Source of the DNA: WTFY01 sp965205275
Lineage (GTDB): Bacteria > Pseudomonadota > Gammaproteobacteria > UBA4575
DNA: 64,000 bases
Assembly: GCA_965205275.1 (NCBI GenBank)
Contig: OZ242168.1
Coordinates: 1,302,001 to 1,366,000, forward strand
Direction of reading: 5' to 3'
The notes under the pieces are model-generated. The model saw nothing but the letters and a program-made list of their open reading frames with translations, was not told where the DNA came from and searched no databases. A program made the position numbers and the translations under genes. This document shows positions 49,031 through 58,878 of this stretch, piece by piece. Numbering within the stretch: the stretch's first letter is position 1; the number at the start of each line of letters is the position of its first letter.

Positions 49031-50901
49031 AATGCAGCCTGCAGATCATGATCTGCTCCCAACAGATAGTGATCCATAACGGCTTTCGCCACCGGTGCGG
49101 CTGCCGCACTGCCACTGCCTCCATTCTCTACAATGACTGCAATGGCTATTCTAGGCTCATCCACAGGAGCGAATGCGATAAACAGGCCATGATCGCGAAG
49201 CCTTTCTGCAACGTTTTCCTCTTGATATTTCGTGTATACCCCATCTTTCTCCAAACTGAATAGCTGCGAGGTTCCGGTCTTTCCGGCAATCTGATACTTG
49301 GCATCCTTTCCGATACGATACGCCGTTCCATTAGGCTTGTGCACAACATCCACCATCGCTTCAACGACCTGATCCCAGTGAAATTTATTGATTACATCAA
49401 CCGAATACATAACCGCCGCAGGTACCCTCTCCTCCACATCGCCAAGCTTGTGCATAGCACGTAAAATTCTTGGCCGCACGCCTTGCCCGCGGGTCGCCAA
49501 AACACTTGCTGCCAAGGCAAGCTGCAGCGGAGTAACCAACATATACCCCTGGCCGATGCCGGTGATGATGGTTTCACCCAGATACCAAGATTGCCCGTGT
49601 GTCTTGCGTTTCCATTCCTGCGAGGGCAGGATTCCCTTCGCCTCTCCCCGGATATCCAGTCCAGTCTTGCTGCCAAAATTAAAATGTGCAAGAAACTCAG
49701 ACATCCTATCTATGCCAAGGTTATAGGCCAACGTGTAAAAATACACATCACTGGACTGAGTGATTGCTTTAGACATGCCGACCCGGCCATGTCCTTCTTT
49801 TTTCCAGTCGCGATACTTGCGCTTATGGCCCGGTAGTTGATAATACGGCCCAGCCCAGATGGTTTCTTCTGCCCGGGTCACACCATAATGCAACCCTGCA
49901 AGGGCTACCATCGGTTTAATCGTTGAGCCAGGAGGATACTGGCCCGCCAAAGCACGATTGAATAACGGTTGATCCGGGTCATCGCGTAACCGCGCATAGT
50001 GCTTGCTGCTGATACCATTTACAAACAGGTTGGGGTCATACGTTGGCGCACTTACAAAAGCCAGTATCTCGCCGGTTGCCGGCTCCATGGCTACAACAGA
50101 GCCCCTGCGCTCGCCCAGGGCCTGCAGCGCTACTTCCTGCAACCGCGCATCCAGCGTCAACACGATGTCTGCACCCGGTACCGGGGGGACGCTCTTCAAT
50201 GCCCGTATCTTGCGCCCCTGCGCATTGATTTCGATATGTTGGTAGCCTACCTTGCCATGCAGGACGTCCTCGTAGAATTTTTCCACACCCAGTTTCCCGA
50301 CATAGGTAGTCCCGCTGTAATCCTGCTTATCCAGTTTTTGTACTTCTTCCGTATTGATGCGCCCGACATAACCCAGGGCATGGGCATTCACTCCGGTCAT
50401 CGGGTAATGGCGACTGGCATGTGCGATAACTTCTACACCAGGGAACCGATGACGATTTACCGAAAAACGTGCCACCTCATCTTCACTTAGATTTATTTTT
50501 AGCGGAACAGGTTCAAATGACTGTTTGCGTTTCATATCCTCATAAAATTTTTTGAGGTGATGCTGTTCAAGCCCAATGAACTGGCCCAGTTGTGAAATAA
50601 CCTGTTCAATATCGTCCACCTGTGCAGGCGTAATACTGATTTGATAGCTGGATTTATTGGCTGCCAGCAGATTCAGGTTTCGATCATAGATCAGCCCCCT
50701 TGTGGGCGGTACCGGCACAATTTTTATTCGGTTTTCCTGGGACAGGGTTGTGTAATAATCACGACTTTGAACCTGCAGGAAAAACAGTCGCAACCCAAGC
50801 ACCAGCAAACAAAGCAGCACAAGCAGGACAACAATAGAAATTCGTATGCTGAAATAGCGCGCTTCCCGCCCAGGATCTTTAAGGAAATCGCTGTCGGCCA
50901 A
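49027..50901 (-). CDS. mrdA: Penicillin-binding protein 2
   Basis: The 624-residue class B transpeptidase is anchored by one helix (about 20-43). The dimerisation domain (RGLIYDRNLNLLAANKSSYQ) precedes the transpeptidase domain with S326-x-x-K329 in PPGSTIKPMVALAG, SSD in TQSSDVYFYTLA and KTG in IAGKTGTSQLF. It cross-links peptidoglycan in the elongasome with RodA. The mreBCD genes that often precede it are not seen; upstream is a 290-base gap and the divergent pyrophosphatase gene. Confidence 0.96.
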   Translation of the reverse strand: MADSDFLKDPGREARYFSIRISIVVLLVLLCLLVLGLRLFFLQVQSRDYYTTLSQENRIKIVPVPPTRGLIYDRNLNLLAANKSSYQISITPAQVDDIEQVISQLGQFIGLEQHHLKKFYEDMKRKQSFEPVPLKINLSEDEVARFSVNRHRFPGVEVIAHASRHYPMTGVNAHALGYVGRINTEEVQKLDKQDYSGTTYVGKLGVEKFYEDVLHGKVGYQHIEINAQGRKIRALKSVPPVPGADIVLTLDARLQEVALQALGERRGSVVAMEPATGEILAFVSAPTYDPNLFVNGISSKHYARLRDDPDQPLFNRALAGQYPPGSTIKPMVALAGLHYGVTRAEETIWAGPYYQLPGHKRKYRDWKKEGHGRVGMSKAITQSSDVYFYTLAYNLGIDRMSEFLAHFNFGSKTGLDIRGEAKGILPSQEWKRKTHGQSWYLGETIITGIGQGYMLVTPLQLALAASVLATRGQGVRPRILRAMHKLGDVEERVPAAVMYSVDVINKFHWDQVVEAMVDVVHKPNGTAYRIGKDAKYQIAGKTGTSQLFSLEKDGVYTKYQEENVAERLRDHGLFIAFAPVDEPRIAIAVIVENGGSGSAAAAPVAKAVMDHYLLGADHDLQAAL

Positions 50902-50996
50902 TTTTAGTTATACTGCCCAGTTGATAAAGGGATGATGGTATCAAATATACGTCCCCCTGACTTAAGGGATACATTTTTAGCGGGAACCGGTACCGG

Positions 50997-51179
50997 GTGC
51001 TTCAGTATTTCATTAGAAACTATGGGTTTTATCGCGTATATAATGCACGCGACCGTATGCTGGTGGAAGCCTGCAATCAAGTGCAAGGCCCTGTCGCCAG
51101 CCCGTATGGATTGATATTCATTCAGCAGGATACGATCGACTCGTTAAAACCGGAAGCGACAAAATTGCCACCTCTATAG
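50997..51179 (+). CDS. Possible small protein upstream of hppA (uncertain)
   Basis: A 60-codon frame starts with GTG and ends 12 bases before hppA. The frame is open from 50961. The peptide (RNYGFYRVYNARDRMLVEAC and onward to IQQDTIDSLKPEATKLPPL) has a balanced, protein-like composition, but no clear ribosome site or family is recognised. It occupies most of the 290-base gap between mrdA and hppA, which must also hold both divergent promoters. It may be chance. Confidence 0.25.
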   Translation: MLQYFIRNYGFYRVYNARDRMLVEACNQVQGPVASPYGLIFIQQDTIDSLKPEATKLPPL

Positions 51180-51191
51180 GGAGAAATATTC

Positions 51192-53195
51192 ATGACTATT
51201 CATCATCTGCCCGTTATCTTGGGTGCTCTGGGTCTTATCATTGCATTCTTGATATACCGGTCGATACTGCGCCACCCCGAAGGCAGCGACAAAGTCGTCG
51301 AAATATCCGGTGCCATCCATACCGGTGCCATGACCTTCATGCACCGTGAATATTCAATCCTGTTTGTGTTTGCAGCACTTGTCACACTTGCCATCTGGGT
51401 TTCGGACCTGGGCCAGAATACTGCAATCGCATTTATAGTAGGTGCACTGTGTTCCTCGGCAGCAGGCTACATCGGTATGTATACGGCCACCCGCGCCAAT
51501 GTTCGAACTACAGTAGCCGCACATGAGAAAGGCAGGGATGCTGCACTCGATATTGCCTTTATGGGTGGCTCCATCATGGGACTTACCGTAGCTGCAATGG
51601 GCCTGCTGGGACTGGGTGCCCTGTATCTGGCTTTCGGGCGCGACCCGGCTACTGCAAATGTCATTCATGGCTTTGGGATGGGCGCATCGTTAGTGGCCCT
51701 GTTTTCACGGGTAGGTGGAGGTATCTTCACCAAGAGTGCAGATGTGGGAGCAGACCTGGTGGGCAAAATCGAAGCTGGAATCCCCGAAGATGACCCGCGT
51801 AACCCGGGCGTCATTGCCGACAATGTTGGAGACAATGTCGGGGATGTGGCAGGCATGGGCTCAGATATCTTTGAGTCCTACTGTGGCTCGATCATTGCCA
51901 CCATTGCAATTTCTGCCACGCTGGGCCCGACTGTAATTGAACAACTGGGTGAAAAACAGGCCCTGATGTTTTTACCTTTAGGTCTGGCTTCAGCCGGTAT
52001 TGTCTGTTCTATCCTCGGCATTCTTCTGGTTAAAACAGCCGTTCGCAAATCGCCTGCCACAGCCTTGCGAATAGGGACCTTTTCGGCAGCGGTGCTTTTT
52101 ATTGCTGCCGCCTATCTGGTGATCCATGCACTGGGGGTAAGTACCGGTGTCTGGGTCTCCGTGCTGGCCGGTGCAATCGGTGGAATCATTATCGGCCTGG
52201 TCACTGAATACTATACGGGCGGCAAACCGGTAAGAAAGATTGCCAGCAGTGGTGAAACCGGTCCTGCAACGGTAATTATTGCCGGTCTGGCAGCAGGCAC
52301 ACAATCTGTTGTAATACCCATCCTGAGTCTTGCTGCAATCATTTTCTTTGCAAATTATTTTGCAGATTTATACGGGGTAGGCATTGCAGCGGTTGGCATG
52401 CTGGCAACAGTAGGCATCACCATGGCCATAGATGCCTATGGGCCGGTAGCGGATAATGCTGGCGGCATTGCGGAGATGGCAGAGCTTGGAGATGACGTGC
52501 GCAAGATCACCGATGAATTGGACGAGGTGGGCAATACAACCGCTGCCATTGGCAAGGGATTTGCAATCGGTGCAGCAACCCTGGCGGCTTTGGCAATTAT
52601 CACTGCATTCCTTTCTGAAGTGAGTCACGGCAAGGAGCCCATAGTCCTGGACTTGAGTGACCCCAGGGTTTTAATTGGATTGTTCATCGGTGGGGTGTTT
52701 CCCTTCATCGTAGCTTCCCTGACCATCACCGCAGTCGGCGATGCGGCCTTTGACATGATTAAGGAAATTCGCAGGCAGTTCAGGGAGATCCCCGGATTGC
52801 TTGAGGGCAATGCCAAACCGGACACAGTTCGCTGTGTGGATATTGCAACCACCGCCGCATTAAAACGCATGGTTGCACCAGGCCTGCTGGCAGTTATCGC
52901 ACCGGTTATTGTCGGCTTTGGTTTCGGCGCCGAGACACTGGGTGGGATGCTGGGGGGTGCGCTTCTGGGCTGCGTCCTGCTTGCATTGACGATGACCACT
53001 GCAGGGGGGGCCTGGGACAATGCAAAAAAATATGTCGAGAAAGGAAATCTTGGCGGCAAGGGCTCCGATGTTCACAAGGCCGTGGTGGTCGGGGATACAG
53101 TAGGTGACCCGCTTAAGGATACTTCAGGCCCATCCATGAACATCCTCATCAATGTCATGGCCATCGTGAGCCTCGTTATTGCACCACTACTGTAA
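51192..53195 (+). CDS. hppA: Membrane-bound pyrophosphatase (ion-pumping, K+-dependent type)
   Basis: The 667-residue protein has about sixteen helices. It couples pyrophosphate hydrolysis to H+ or Na+ pumping across the inner membrane. Catalytic regions are ADVGADLVGKIEAGIPEDDP and ADNVGDNVGDVAGMGSD (about 183-225), and near the C-terminus KAVVVGDTVGDPLKDTSGPS. The GNTTAAIGKGFAIG segment (447-460) has Ala451 and Gly454, where K+-independent enzymes carry Lys and Thr, so the enzyme should need K+. The pumped ion cannot be decided here. An AGGGAG site precedes the ATG. It is divergent from the mrdA operon and upstream of lptD. Confidence 0.95.
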   Translation: MTIHHLPVILGALGLIIAFLIYRSILRHPEGSDKVVEISGAIHTGAMTFMHREYSILFVFAALVTLAIWVSDLGQNTAIAFIVGALCSSAAGYIGMYTATRANVRTTVAAHEKGRDAALDIAFMGGSIMGLTVAAMGLLGLGALYLAFGRDPATANVIHGFGMGASLVALFSRVGGGIFTKSADVGADLVGKIEAGIPEDDPRNPGVIADNVGDNVGDVAGMGSDIFESYCGSIIATIAISATLGPTVIEQLGEKQALMFLPLGLASAGIVCSILGILLVKTAVRKSPATALRIGTFSAAVLFIAAAYLVIHALGVSTGVWVSVLAGAIGGIIIGLVTEYYTGGKPVRKIASSGETGPATVIIAGLAAGTQSVVIPILSLAAIIFFANYFADLYGVGIAAVGMLATVGITMAIDAYGPVADNAGGIAEMAELGDDVRKITDELDEVGNTTAAIGKGFAIGAATLAALAIITAFLSEVSHGKEPIVLDLSDPRVLIGLFIGGVFPFIVASLTITAVGDAAFDMIKEIRRQFREIPGLLEGNAKPDTVRCVDIATTAALKRMVAPGLLAVIAPVIVGFGFGAETLGGMLGGALLGCVLLALTMTTAGGAWDNAKKYVEKGNLGGKGSDVHKAVVVGDTVGDPLKDTSGPSMNILINVMAIVSLVIAPLL

Positions 53196-53371
53196 GGTAT
53201 CTCGGCACAGTACGATGACGACCGGATTCCAGCAATGCATCGGCAAGAGTTGCTGCCAGGGCAACCTGTGCCGGTGCTGCGGGTGTAGTGGTATTCCACC
53301 CATCACTTGCCTTAAAAAATGCTACACTGCTCATGCCGTTATTAAACTTTCACGCCGTACTTAAACCACTC

Positions 53372-55675
53372 ATGTCGAAGAAACTCCTGATCAAGCTAGG
53401 CGTGTCTGTTTTGGGGTTTATCTGTCACGCCGCGCTGGCGGCTGACCCGCCCCACTCCCTGCCTGAAAGTCAGGCAACTCCTCTGAAAAACCAGAATGCC
53501 GCACACCTGACCTGTCAGACAGGACCGGCCGCCAAGGCAGCCCCTCCTGTACAGCCCGATACGCCTGCACAGCTTAGCTCAGACAGTATCGAACGTGATG
53601 AAACGGGTGCGCTCATATTACGGGGTAAGGTACACATAACACGTGGGCCCCAGGTGGTGGATGCGGACCTCCTGCGCTACCATGAAAATGAAAGGAAAGT
53701 GTATGCCAGCGGTCATGTACGCATTGAAAACGACCAACTGGTAGTAGAAAGTCCAGAGGCGCAACTGGATCTCGATACCGGTTACTTTAAATCCGGTTCA
53801 ACTGCCTATCAATACAAGCCATTGCATGCGCGCGGCAAGGCCGACAGCGTTGAACGGACATCAAAAGATGTGGTTCACCTTGAAAATACAACCTACACCA
53901 CCTGCGAAAAAGGAGATGACTCCTGGGAGCTTGCGGCAGGTAAACTTGAACTGAATAAAGCATCAGGAGACGGAATCGGAAAAGGTGTAACACTGAGGGT
54001 TAAAGGTGTACCTGTCTTTTATATTCCGTGGATACGGTTTCCGATTGACGATGCCCGCAAATCCGGCTTTTTAACGCCTGCACTCAGCAACTCCAGTAAT
54101 TCTGGCCTTGAATTTGAAATACCGTGGTACTGGAGCATTGCACCAAACCGGGATGCTGTTTTTGCGCCCCGTCTGCTTGCTGATCGTGGATTACAGCTGA
54201 AATCAAGCTTTCGCTCCCTGAGCCGGAAAGGGTTAAGTCAGGTTGGAGTGGAGTATCTGGATGACCATGAATTCAATGATGACCGTTATCTGGCAATGGT
54301 TAAGCACAAAGGTTTCCTGACCCCGAAAATAGAGCTGGACCTCCTGTATAACCGGGTTTCAGATGAAAGCTATTTCGAGGACCTTGGTGATGCACTGGGT
54401 TTTAGCAGCACCCAGTATATCGAGCAACACGGCCGTCTGGGGTATCAGGGCAAACACTGGGAATTTACGGCACGTATGCAGGGTTTCCAAGTGGTCGACC
54501 GAAGTTCACTGAATGAAGATGAGCCTTTTAAACGCCTTCCGCAGTTCAAGCTGAGCGGGAACTACCCGGCTGTGGCAGGTGGATTTGATTTCAGTTCTGA
54601 AAGTGAATGGGTACGTTTCCAGCATGATGACAAAATCGACGGAGAGCGGCTTCATCTGGGGGTAAAAGTTGAGAGGCCCTTTGAAGGTACAGCCTATTTT
54701 GTCCGGCCCGGTGTGCGTCTGACCCACACCCGGTATGATTTGCATCGCAAAGACGGACTTGATGATGAACCTACCCGAAGCCTGCCCAGTATATACCTAG
54801 ACACCGGGCTGACCTTTGAAAGGGAACTGAAGAAATCCGGGAACATTCAAACCCTTGAGCCCCGAATGTATTACCTGCATACCCCGTTTCGCGATCAGAC
54901 CGATATCCCGGTCTTCGACACCACAGAGTACGAATTTGGATTTGAGCAGCTTTTCCGCAACAGCCGTTTCAGCGGCAACGATCGTATGGATGAAGCCGAT
55001 CACCTGAGTGTTGGAGTGACCTCACGTATCCTGAACCCGGAAAATGGCAAGGAGAAACTGCAAGCCAGTTTGGGGCGCATTTTTTATTTCAGGGATCGAA
55101 AAACCGGATTGCCGGGTCAGCCGGTTGAACGCGATCAATCCTCAGAGGTGGCTGCAGAGCTGAAAATAGGATTGGGCGATCGTTGGAAAGCGATTGCCTC
55201 CACCTTGCTGGATACTCATAATGATCATACAGAAAGAAATTCTGTACGCCTTCAATATCGCAACGAACGTAATCTGGTTCTGAACATTGCCTATCGCTAC
55301 CGACGCAGGGATCTGGAGTTGGCCGACCCAACAGGCCAGAGACACAGCCTAGAACAATCCGATGTGTCTATGGTACTGCCAGTGAATAACAAATGGCGTG
55401 CCGTAATGCGCTGGAATTATGACTTGCAAAGAAAACGTAATCTGGAACTTCTTGCAGGACTTGAGTATGACACCTGCTGCTGGAAGCTGCGTCTGGCGGG
55501 ACGGCGTTATACTCAGAACACGGATGAGGACTATAACAACAGCATAGAACTGCAACTGGTCCTGAAAGGCTTGGGACAGGTCGGCTCGCCCCTGGGTGAA
55601 GTGCTCGAACGCGGAATACGGGGATACGATGACACGGACGATGAATATTTTGCTGACAAATTACACTCACCCTAA
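53372..55675 (+). CDS. lptD: LPS-assembly protein LptD
   Basis: Outer-membrane barrel that inserts lipopolysaccharide into the outer leaflet with LptE. The ATG at 53372 gives 767 residues with a clean signal peptide (MSKKLLIKLGVSVLGFICHA, then ALA cut). The periplasmic OstA-like jellyroll (about 70-190) has GALILRGKVHITRGPQVVDA. The barrel follows, ending in GLGQVGSPLGEVLERGIRGY. Four cysteine positions expected for the two inter-domain disulfides are present: C48, one in TTYTTCEKGDDS, and the pair in YDTCCWKLRLAGRR. surA, its folding helper, follows after 15 bases. Confidence 0.95.
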   Translation: MSKKLLIKLGVSVLGFICHAALAADPPHSLPESQATPLKNQNAAHLTCQTGPAAKAAPPVQPDTPAQLSSDSIERDETGALILRGKVHITRGPQVVDADLLRYHENERKVYASGHVRIENDQLVVESPEAQLDLDTGYFKSGSTAYQYKPLHARGKADSVERTSKDVVHLENTTYTTCEKGDDSWELAAGKLELNKASGDGIGKGVTLRVKGVPVFYIPWIRFPIDDARKSGFLTPALSNSSNSGLEFEIPWYWSIAPNRDAVFAPRLLADRGLQLKSSFRSLSRKGLSQVGVEYLDDHEFNDDRYLAMVKHKGFLTPKIELDLLYNRVSDESYFEDLGDALGFSSTQYIEQHGRLGYQGKHWEFTARMQGFQVVDRSSLNEDEPFKRLPQFKLSGNYPAVAGGFDFSSESEWVRFQHDDKIDGERLHLGVKVERPFEGTAYFVRPGVRLTHTRYDLHRKDGLDDEPTRSLPSIYLDTGLTFERELKKSGNIQTLEPRMYYLHTPFRDQTDIPVFDTTEYEFGFEQLFRNSRFSGNDRMDEADHLSVGVTSRILNPENGKEKLQASLGRIFYFRDRKTGLPGQPVERDQSSEVAAELKIGLGDRWKAIASTLLDTHNDHTERNSVRLQYRNERNLVLNIAYRYRRRDLELADPTGQRHSLEQSDVSMVLPVNNKWRAVMRWNYDLQRKRNLELLAGLEYDTCCWKLRLAGRRYTQNTDEDYNNSIELQLVLKGLGQVGSPLGEVLERGIRGYDDTDDEYFADKLHSP

Positions 55676-55690
55676 ACCAGCGACACCTGG

Positions 55691-56974
55691 ATGAAGCGTA
55701 TTCTATACATGCTTGCAGCCGTGCTGTTTGTCACCGGCACCAGTGCAAGTGTGCTTGATAGTATCGTGGCGGTCGTCGAAGACGACGTCATCATGGAAAG
55801 TGAGTTGAAGCAACGCATACAGGTCCTGGTGCGACAATTCGACAAAAACCGCAATGCCTTGCCTCCCGAGGACGTACTCATCGAGCAGGTGCTTCAGCGT
55901 TTAATTGTAGAGCGCCTGCAACTGCAGCTTGCTGAACACCGGGGAATTCAAATTGATGTCCTGAGTCTTGATCAGGCCATGCGCAATCTGGCTAAACACA
56001 ATAATATGGATCTCGAACAGTTTCGCAATGCGCTGCTGCAACAGGGACTGGATTATATAGTCTTCAGAAATCAGGTACGGGATGAGATGATAATAGGGCA
56101 ACTGCGCCAGCGTACGATTGATCAGAACATTCAGGTTTCAGAAAGTGAAGTCGAGGAACTGGTTACCCGATCAGATGAAGGATTATTAAAAAAAGAATAT
56201 GAGTACCATATTGCACACATATTGGTTGCAGTACCGGAAGGTCCAAGCCCGGAACAAATCAAAGATTCTGCAGCCCATTCCTCTGTGGTATACGAGCGTG
56301 CCATCTCCGGAAGTAATTTTACCCAGCTGGCAATCGCTGCTTCGGATGCTCAGGACGCCTTGCAAGGCGGTGATTTGGGTTGGCGTGACAGGGCACAATT
56401 GCCGCGGATTTTTTTACAGCAAATCGACCAGATGGCTCCCGGTGATATAAGCAAAATTGTCCAGAGTCCTGCGGGTTTTCATATTTTCAAGCTCATAGAC
56501 AAACGCGGAGTACAAGATACCATGGTCAATCAGGTGTTAGTGCGACATATTCTGATTCGAACCAATGCGCTGCTGTCTGATGAGGCCGCGGAAACAAGGT
56601 TACAAGGCATCAAGTCAAGAATAGAAGGTGGTGAAGATTTTGGCGGGCTGGCAAAAGAATATTCCGAAGACCATGGCAGCACTGCAAATGGCGGTCAACT
56701 CGAATGGGCTGTTTCAAGCAGTTATGTACCGAAATTCAAAAAAGTTGTAGACAGTCTGAAGGTAAAACAGATCAGTGAACCATTCCCTACCCAGTATGGC
56801 TGGCACATTGTGCAGCTGCTCGATGTCCGAAGGCATGATAATACCCAAGAAGCCATGCGCGCCGAAGCACGTGAGCAAATCAGACAAAGAAAAATAGAGG
56901 AAGAAACCGAACTTTGGTTAAGACAGCTTCGCGATGAAAGCTATATAGAAAATCGACTGCACTCTATTGACTGA
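55691..56974 (+). CDS. surA: Periplasmic chaperone / peptidyl-prolyl isomerase SurA
   Basis: The 427-residue precursor has a signal peptide ending near GTSAS. The N-terminal chaperone domain (LDSIVAVVEDDVIMESELKQ and onward) is followed by two parvulin domains: YHIAHILVAVPEGPS to GFHIFKLID (about 175-275) and VRHILIRTNALLSDE to GWHIVQLLD (about 285-380). A C-terminal helix completes the fold. It escorts outer-membrane proteins, including LptD, across the periplasm. It sits in the usual lptD-surA-pdxA order. Confidence 0.96.
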   Translation: MKRILYMLAAVLFVTGTSASVLDSIVAVVEDDVIMESELKQRIQVLVRQFDKNRNALPPEDVLIEQVLQRLIVERLQLQLAEHRGIQIDVLSLDQAMRNLAKHNNMDLEQFRNALLQQGLDYIVFRNQVRDEMIIGQLRQRTIDQNIQVSESEVEELVTRSDEGLLKKEYEYHIAHILVAVPEGPSPEQIKDSAAHSSVVYERAISGSNFTQLAIAASDAQDALQGGDLGWRDRAQLPRIFLQQIDQMAPGDISKIVQSPAGFHIFKLIDKRGVQDTMVNQVLVRHILIRTNALLSDEAAETRLQGIKSRIEGGEDFGGLAKEYSEDHGSTANGGQLEWAVSSSYVPKFKKVVDSLKVKQISEPFPTQYGWHIVQLLDVRRHDNTQEAMRAEAREQIRQRKIEEETELWLRQLRDESYIENRLHSID

Positions 56975-57007
56975 CTCCGGCTTTCAGGCCCTCAACTAGC
57001 TGCCTCC

Positions 57008-58036
57008 ATGCAACCTCCTATCCGAATCGCTGTTACCCCTGGCGAACCTGCTGGAATTGGTCCGGAACTAGTGCTAAAACTTGCACAGCAAACCCTTTCA
57101 TTCGAGATTGTAGCAATTGCCAGCAAACAACTACTGAGCGATCTTGCACGGCAATTACACATTGATATTGCAATTAGCAGCTTTGATTCAGGCGATACCC
57201 CTGCATCCCATGACTCCGGGCAACTCAAGGTAATCGATATCCCGACTCCGAATCAGGTCGTCCCAGGAAAGCTGGACGCTGAAAATTCCAGCTACGTTAT
57301 TGAAACCCTGAACACTGCAATCGACCTGGTGCAAGGTGGCATCTGTCAGGCATTTACAACCGGACCCGTACAAAAAAGCATTATTAATGAGGCAGGTATT
57401 CCCTTTTCCGGGCATACAGAATTTATCTCTGAAAAAACCGGCGGTGTCCCGGTCATGCTACTAAGCAATGAGATGGACAAAAGAGATACAGCCCATACAC
57501 TCCGGGTAGCCTTCGTGACTACGCATTTGGCAGTCGCAAATATTCCAGCCCAGATTACAACACAACGCATTGAAGGCGTACTGAGGGTTTTGCAACAGGG
57601 CCTGATCGAGTGCTTCGGTATCGAAGAACCCTGTATAAGTGTATGTGGCTTAAATCCACATGCGGGAGAAAACGGGTATCTGGGATCAGAAGAAAAGGAA
57701 ATTATCAGTCCATTACTTGAAAAGCTGCGCAAGCAAGGGATGCAACTGGAGGGACCGATATCGGCCGACACCGCCTTTATCCGGGAGAAACTCCACACCA
57801 AGGATGCAGTGGTCGCAATGTATCACGATCAAGGGCTGCCCGTTATAAAACACAACGACTTTGGAAATATCGTTAATGTGACACTTGGCTTGCCTGTCAT
57901 ACGTACCTCTGTAGACCATGGCACCGCCCTGGATATTGCTGGGCAGGGTATTGCAGATGCCGGCAGCCTTCATGCAGCGGCAAAACTGGCGGCAAAACTG
58001 GCAGGCAGTCGTTCTCAGGTATATTCAAGTAAATAA
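57008..58036 (+). CDS. pdxA: 4-hydroxythreonine-4-phosphate dehydrogenase
   Basis: The 342-residue NAD-dependent enzyme of pyridoxal phosphate synthesis. Motifs are IAVTPGEPAGIGPELVLKLA, TTGPVQKSIINEAGIPFSGH with the metal-binding His, LNPHAGENGYLGSEE, and VAMYHDQGLPVIKH with the third metal His. It is of normal length. It lies 33 bases after surA and in many relatives directly precedes rsmA; here a small secreted protein gene intervenes. Confidence 0.95.
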   Translation: MQPPIRIAVTPGEPAGIGPELVLKLAQQTLSFEIVAIASKQLLSDLARQLHIDIAISSFDSGDTPASHDSGQLKVIDIPTPNQVVPGKLDAENSSYVIETLNTAIDLVQGGICQAFTTGPVQKSIINEAGIPFSGHTEFISEKTGGVPVMLLSNEMDKRDTAHTLRVAFVTTHLAVANIPAQITTQRIEGVLRVLQQGLIECFGIEEPCISVCGLNPHAGENGYLGSEEKEIISPLLEKLRKQGMQLEGPISADTAFIREKLHTKDAVVAMYHDQGLPVIKHNDFGNIVNVTLGLPVIRTSVDHGTALDIAGQGIADAGSLHAAAKLAAKLAGSRSQVYSSK

Positions 58037-58164
58037 AGAGATGGCAAGCGTGAATCGATGGCAAACTCCGCACTGGCCACACTTCAGACCTGGCAGAACT
58101 GCACTGACTTCAAGCATAAAAAGGATGTTTTACGGTACAGACTGTTTGATTTTAATATAGGCAA

Positions 58165-58740
58165 ATGAATCACAAAAAAGCATATTTATTGGTTACGGCT
58201 TTACTGGTGTGGTGCTGCGCTTCGGTTGCACATGCTGCTGACCTGAACCGTGTTATTACCATTTCAAGTAATGAAAAATTTGAGTTGCTCCATGGAAAGA
58301 ACATTACATTCAAATTCAAACCCCTTTCCGATCAAGCACGTGTCCTGGAAATTACAAAAAACGCATCCTCCCTGGGGGTCGCCTATCTGGGACAACTTCA
58401 GCTCAGAGAAACCACAACAGCATTGGCTGCATTGCGCACGATTGCAGACCAGATTGGGAAAAGTCTGGACCTGAGCTTCGGTGTAATAGCGGATTCAAAT
58501 ACATCAGAAGCCCTTAAGGCAAATACACTGCTCCTGCTTTACCACCCTGATGTTACCCTTACGCTGATCCTTGCAAAACCTATCGAGCAGGATCACTATG
58601 AAATAATCTGCACATATGTCTTACGGGAGATAAAACCTCGAAGACCTGACAACCCCGAAAACCCGGAATTAACACAGGTATCAACCAGCGCAGCTGCCGT
58701 ACCCCCTGCCCCTGTACCGGACGAGAATAAACCCGATTAA
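58165..58740 (+). CDS. Hypothetical exported protein
   Basis: The 191-residue precursor has a clear signal peptide (KKAYLLVTALLVWCCASVAH, cut after AHA). The mature part has mixed alpha/beta character, no cysteines except one near the middle, and a Pro-rich C-terminal tail (AAAVPPAPVPDENKPD). No catalytic motif or family is recognised. It interrupts the common pdxA-rsmA order, with 128 bases upstream that could hold a promoter; TAATAT lies just before the start. Confidence 0.65.
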   Translation: MNHKKAYLLVTALLVWCCASVAHAADLNRVITISSNEKFELLHGKNITFKFKPLSDQARVLEITKNASSLGVAYLGQLQLRETTTALAALRTIADQIGKSLDLSFGVIADSNTSEALKANTLLLLYHPDVTLTLILAKPIEQDHYEIICTYVLREIKPRRPDNPENPELTQVSTSAAAVPPAPVPDENKPD

Positions 58741-58878
58741 AACCGGTTCGCCGTCACGCGTGGATACCGTACCCGATTCCACAGCTTGCAGCCTGAGCCA
58801 ATTTCCCTCGCCAGCGCGCTTGAGTACTGCCAGGTCAATGGGAAGCGGAACACCGAATCATTCGTACAGGATTCAGTA

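Noticed and set aside
50932..51114. 60-codon plus-strand frame beginning with two ATG codons upstream of hppA
   Set aside because: It overlaps the more protein-like frame at 50997-51179 and has a Cys/Trp/Met-rich chance-like composition and no ribosome site.
52625..53059. 144-codon minus-strand frame inside hppA
   Set aside because: Pro/Ser/Thr-rich mirror of a Gly/Ala-rich membrane protein, a common artefact of such genes.
58786..58878. N-terminal extension of RsmA from a TTG codon
   Set aside because: The 31 extra codons have no counterpart in the family, and GTG at 58879 has an upstream AGGA and the expected distance to the conserved motif.
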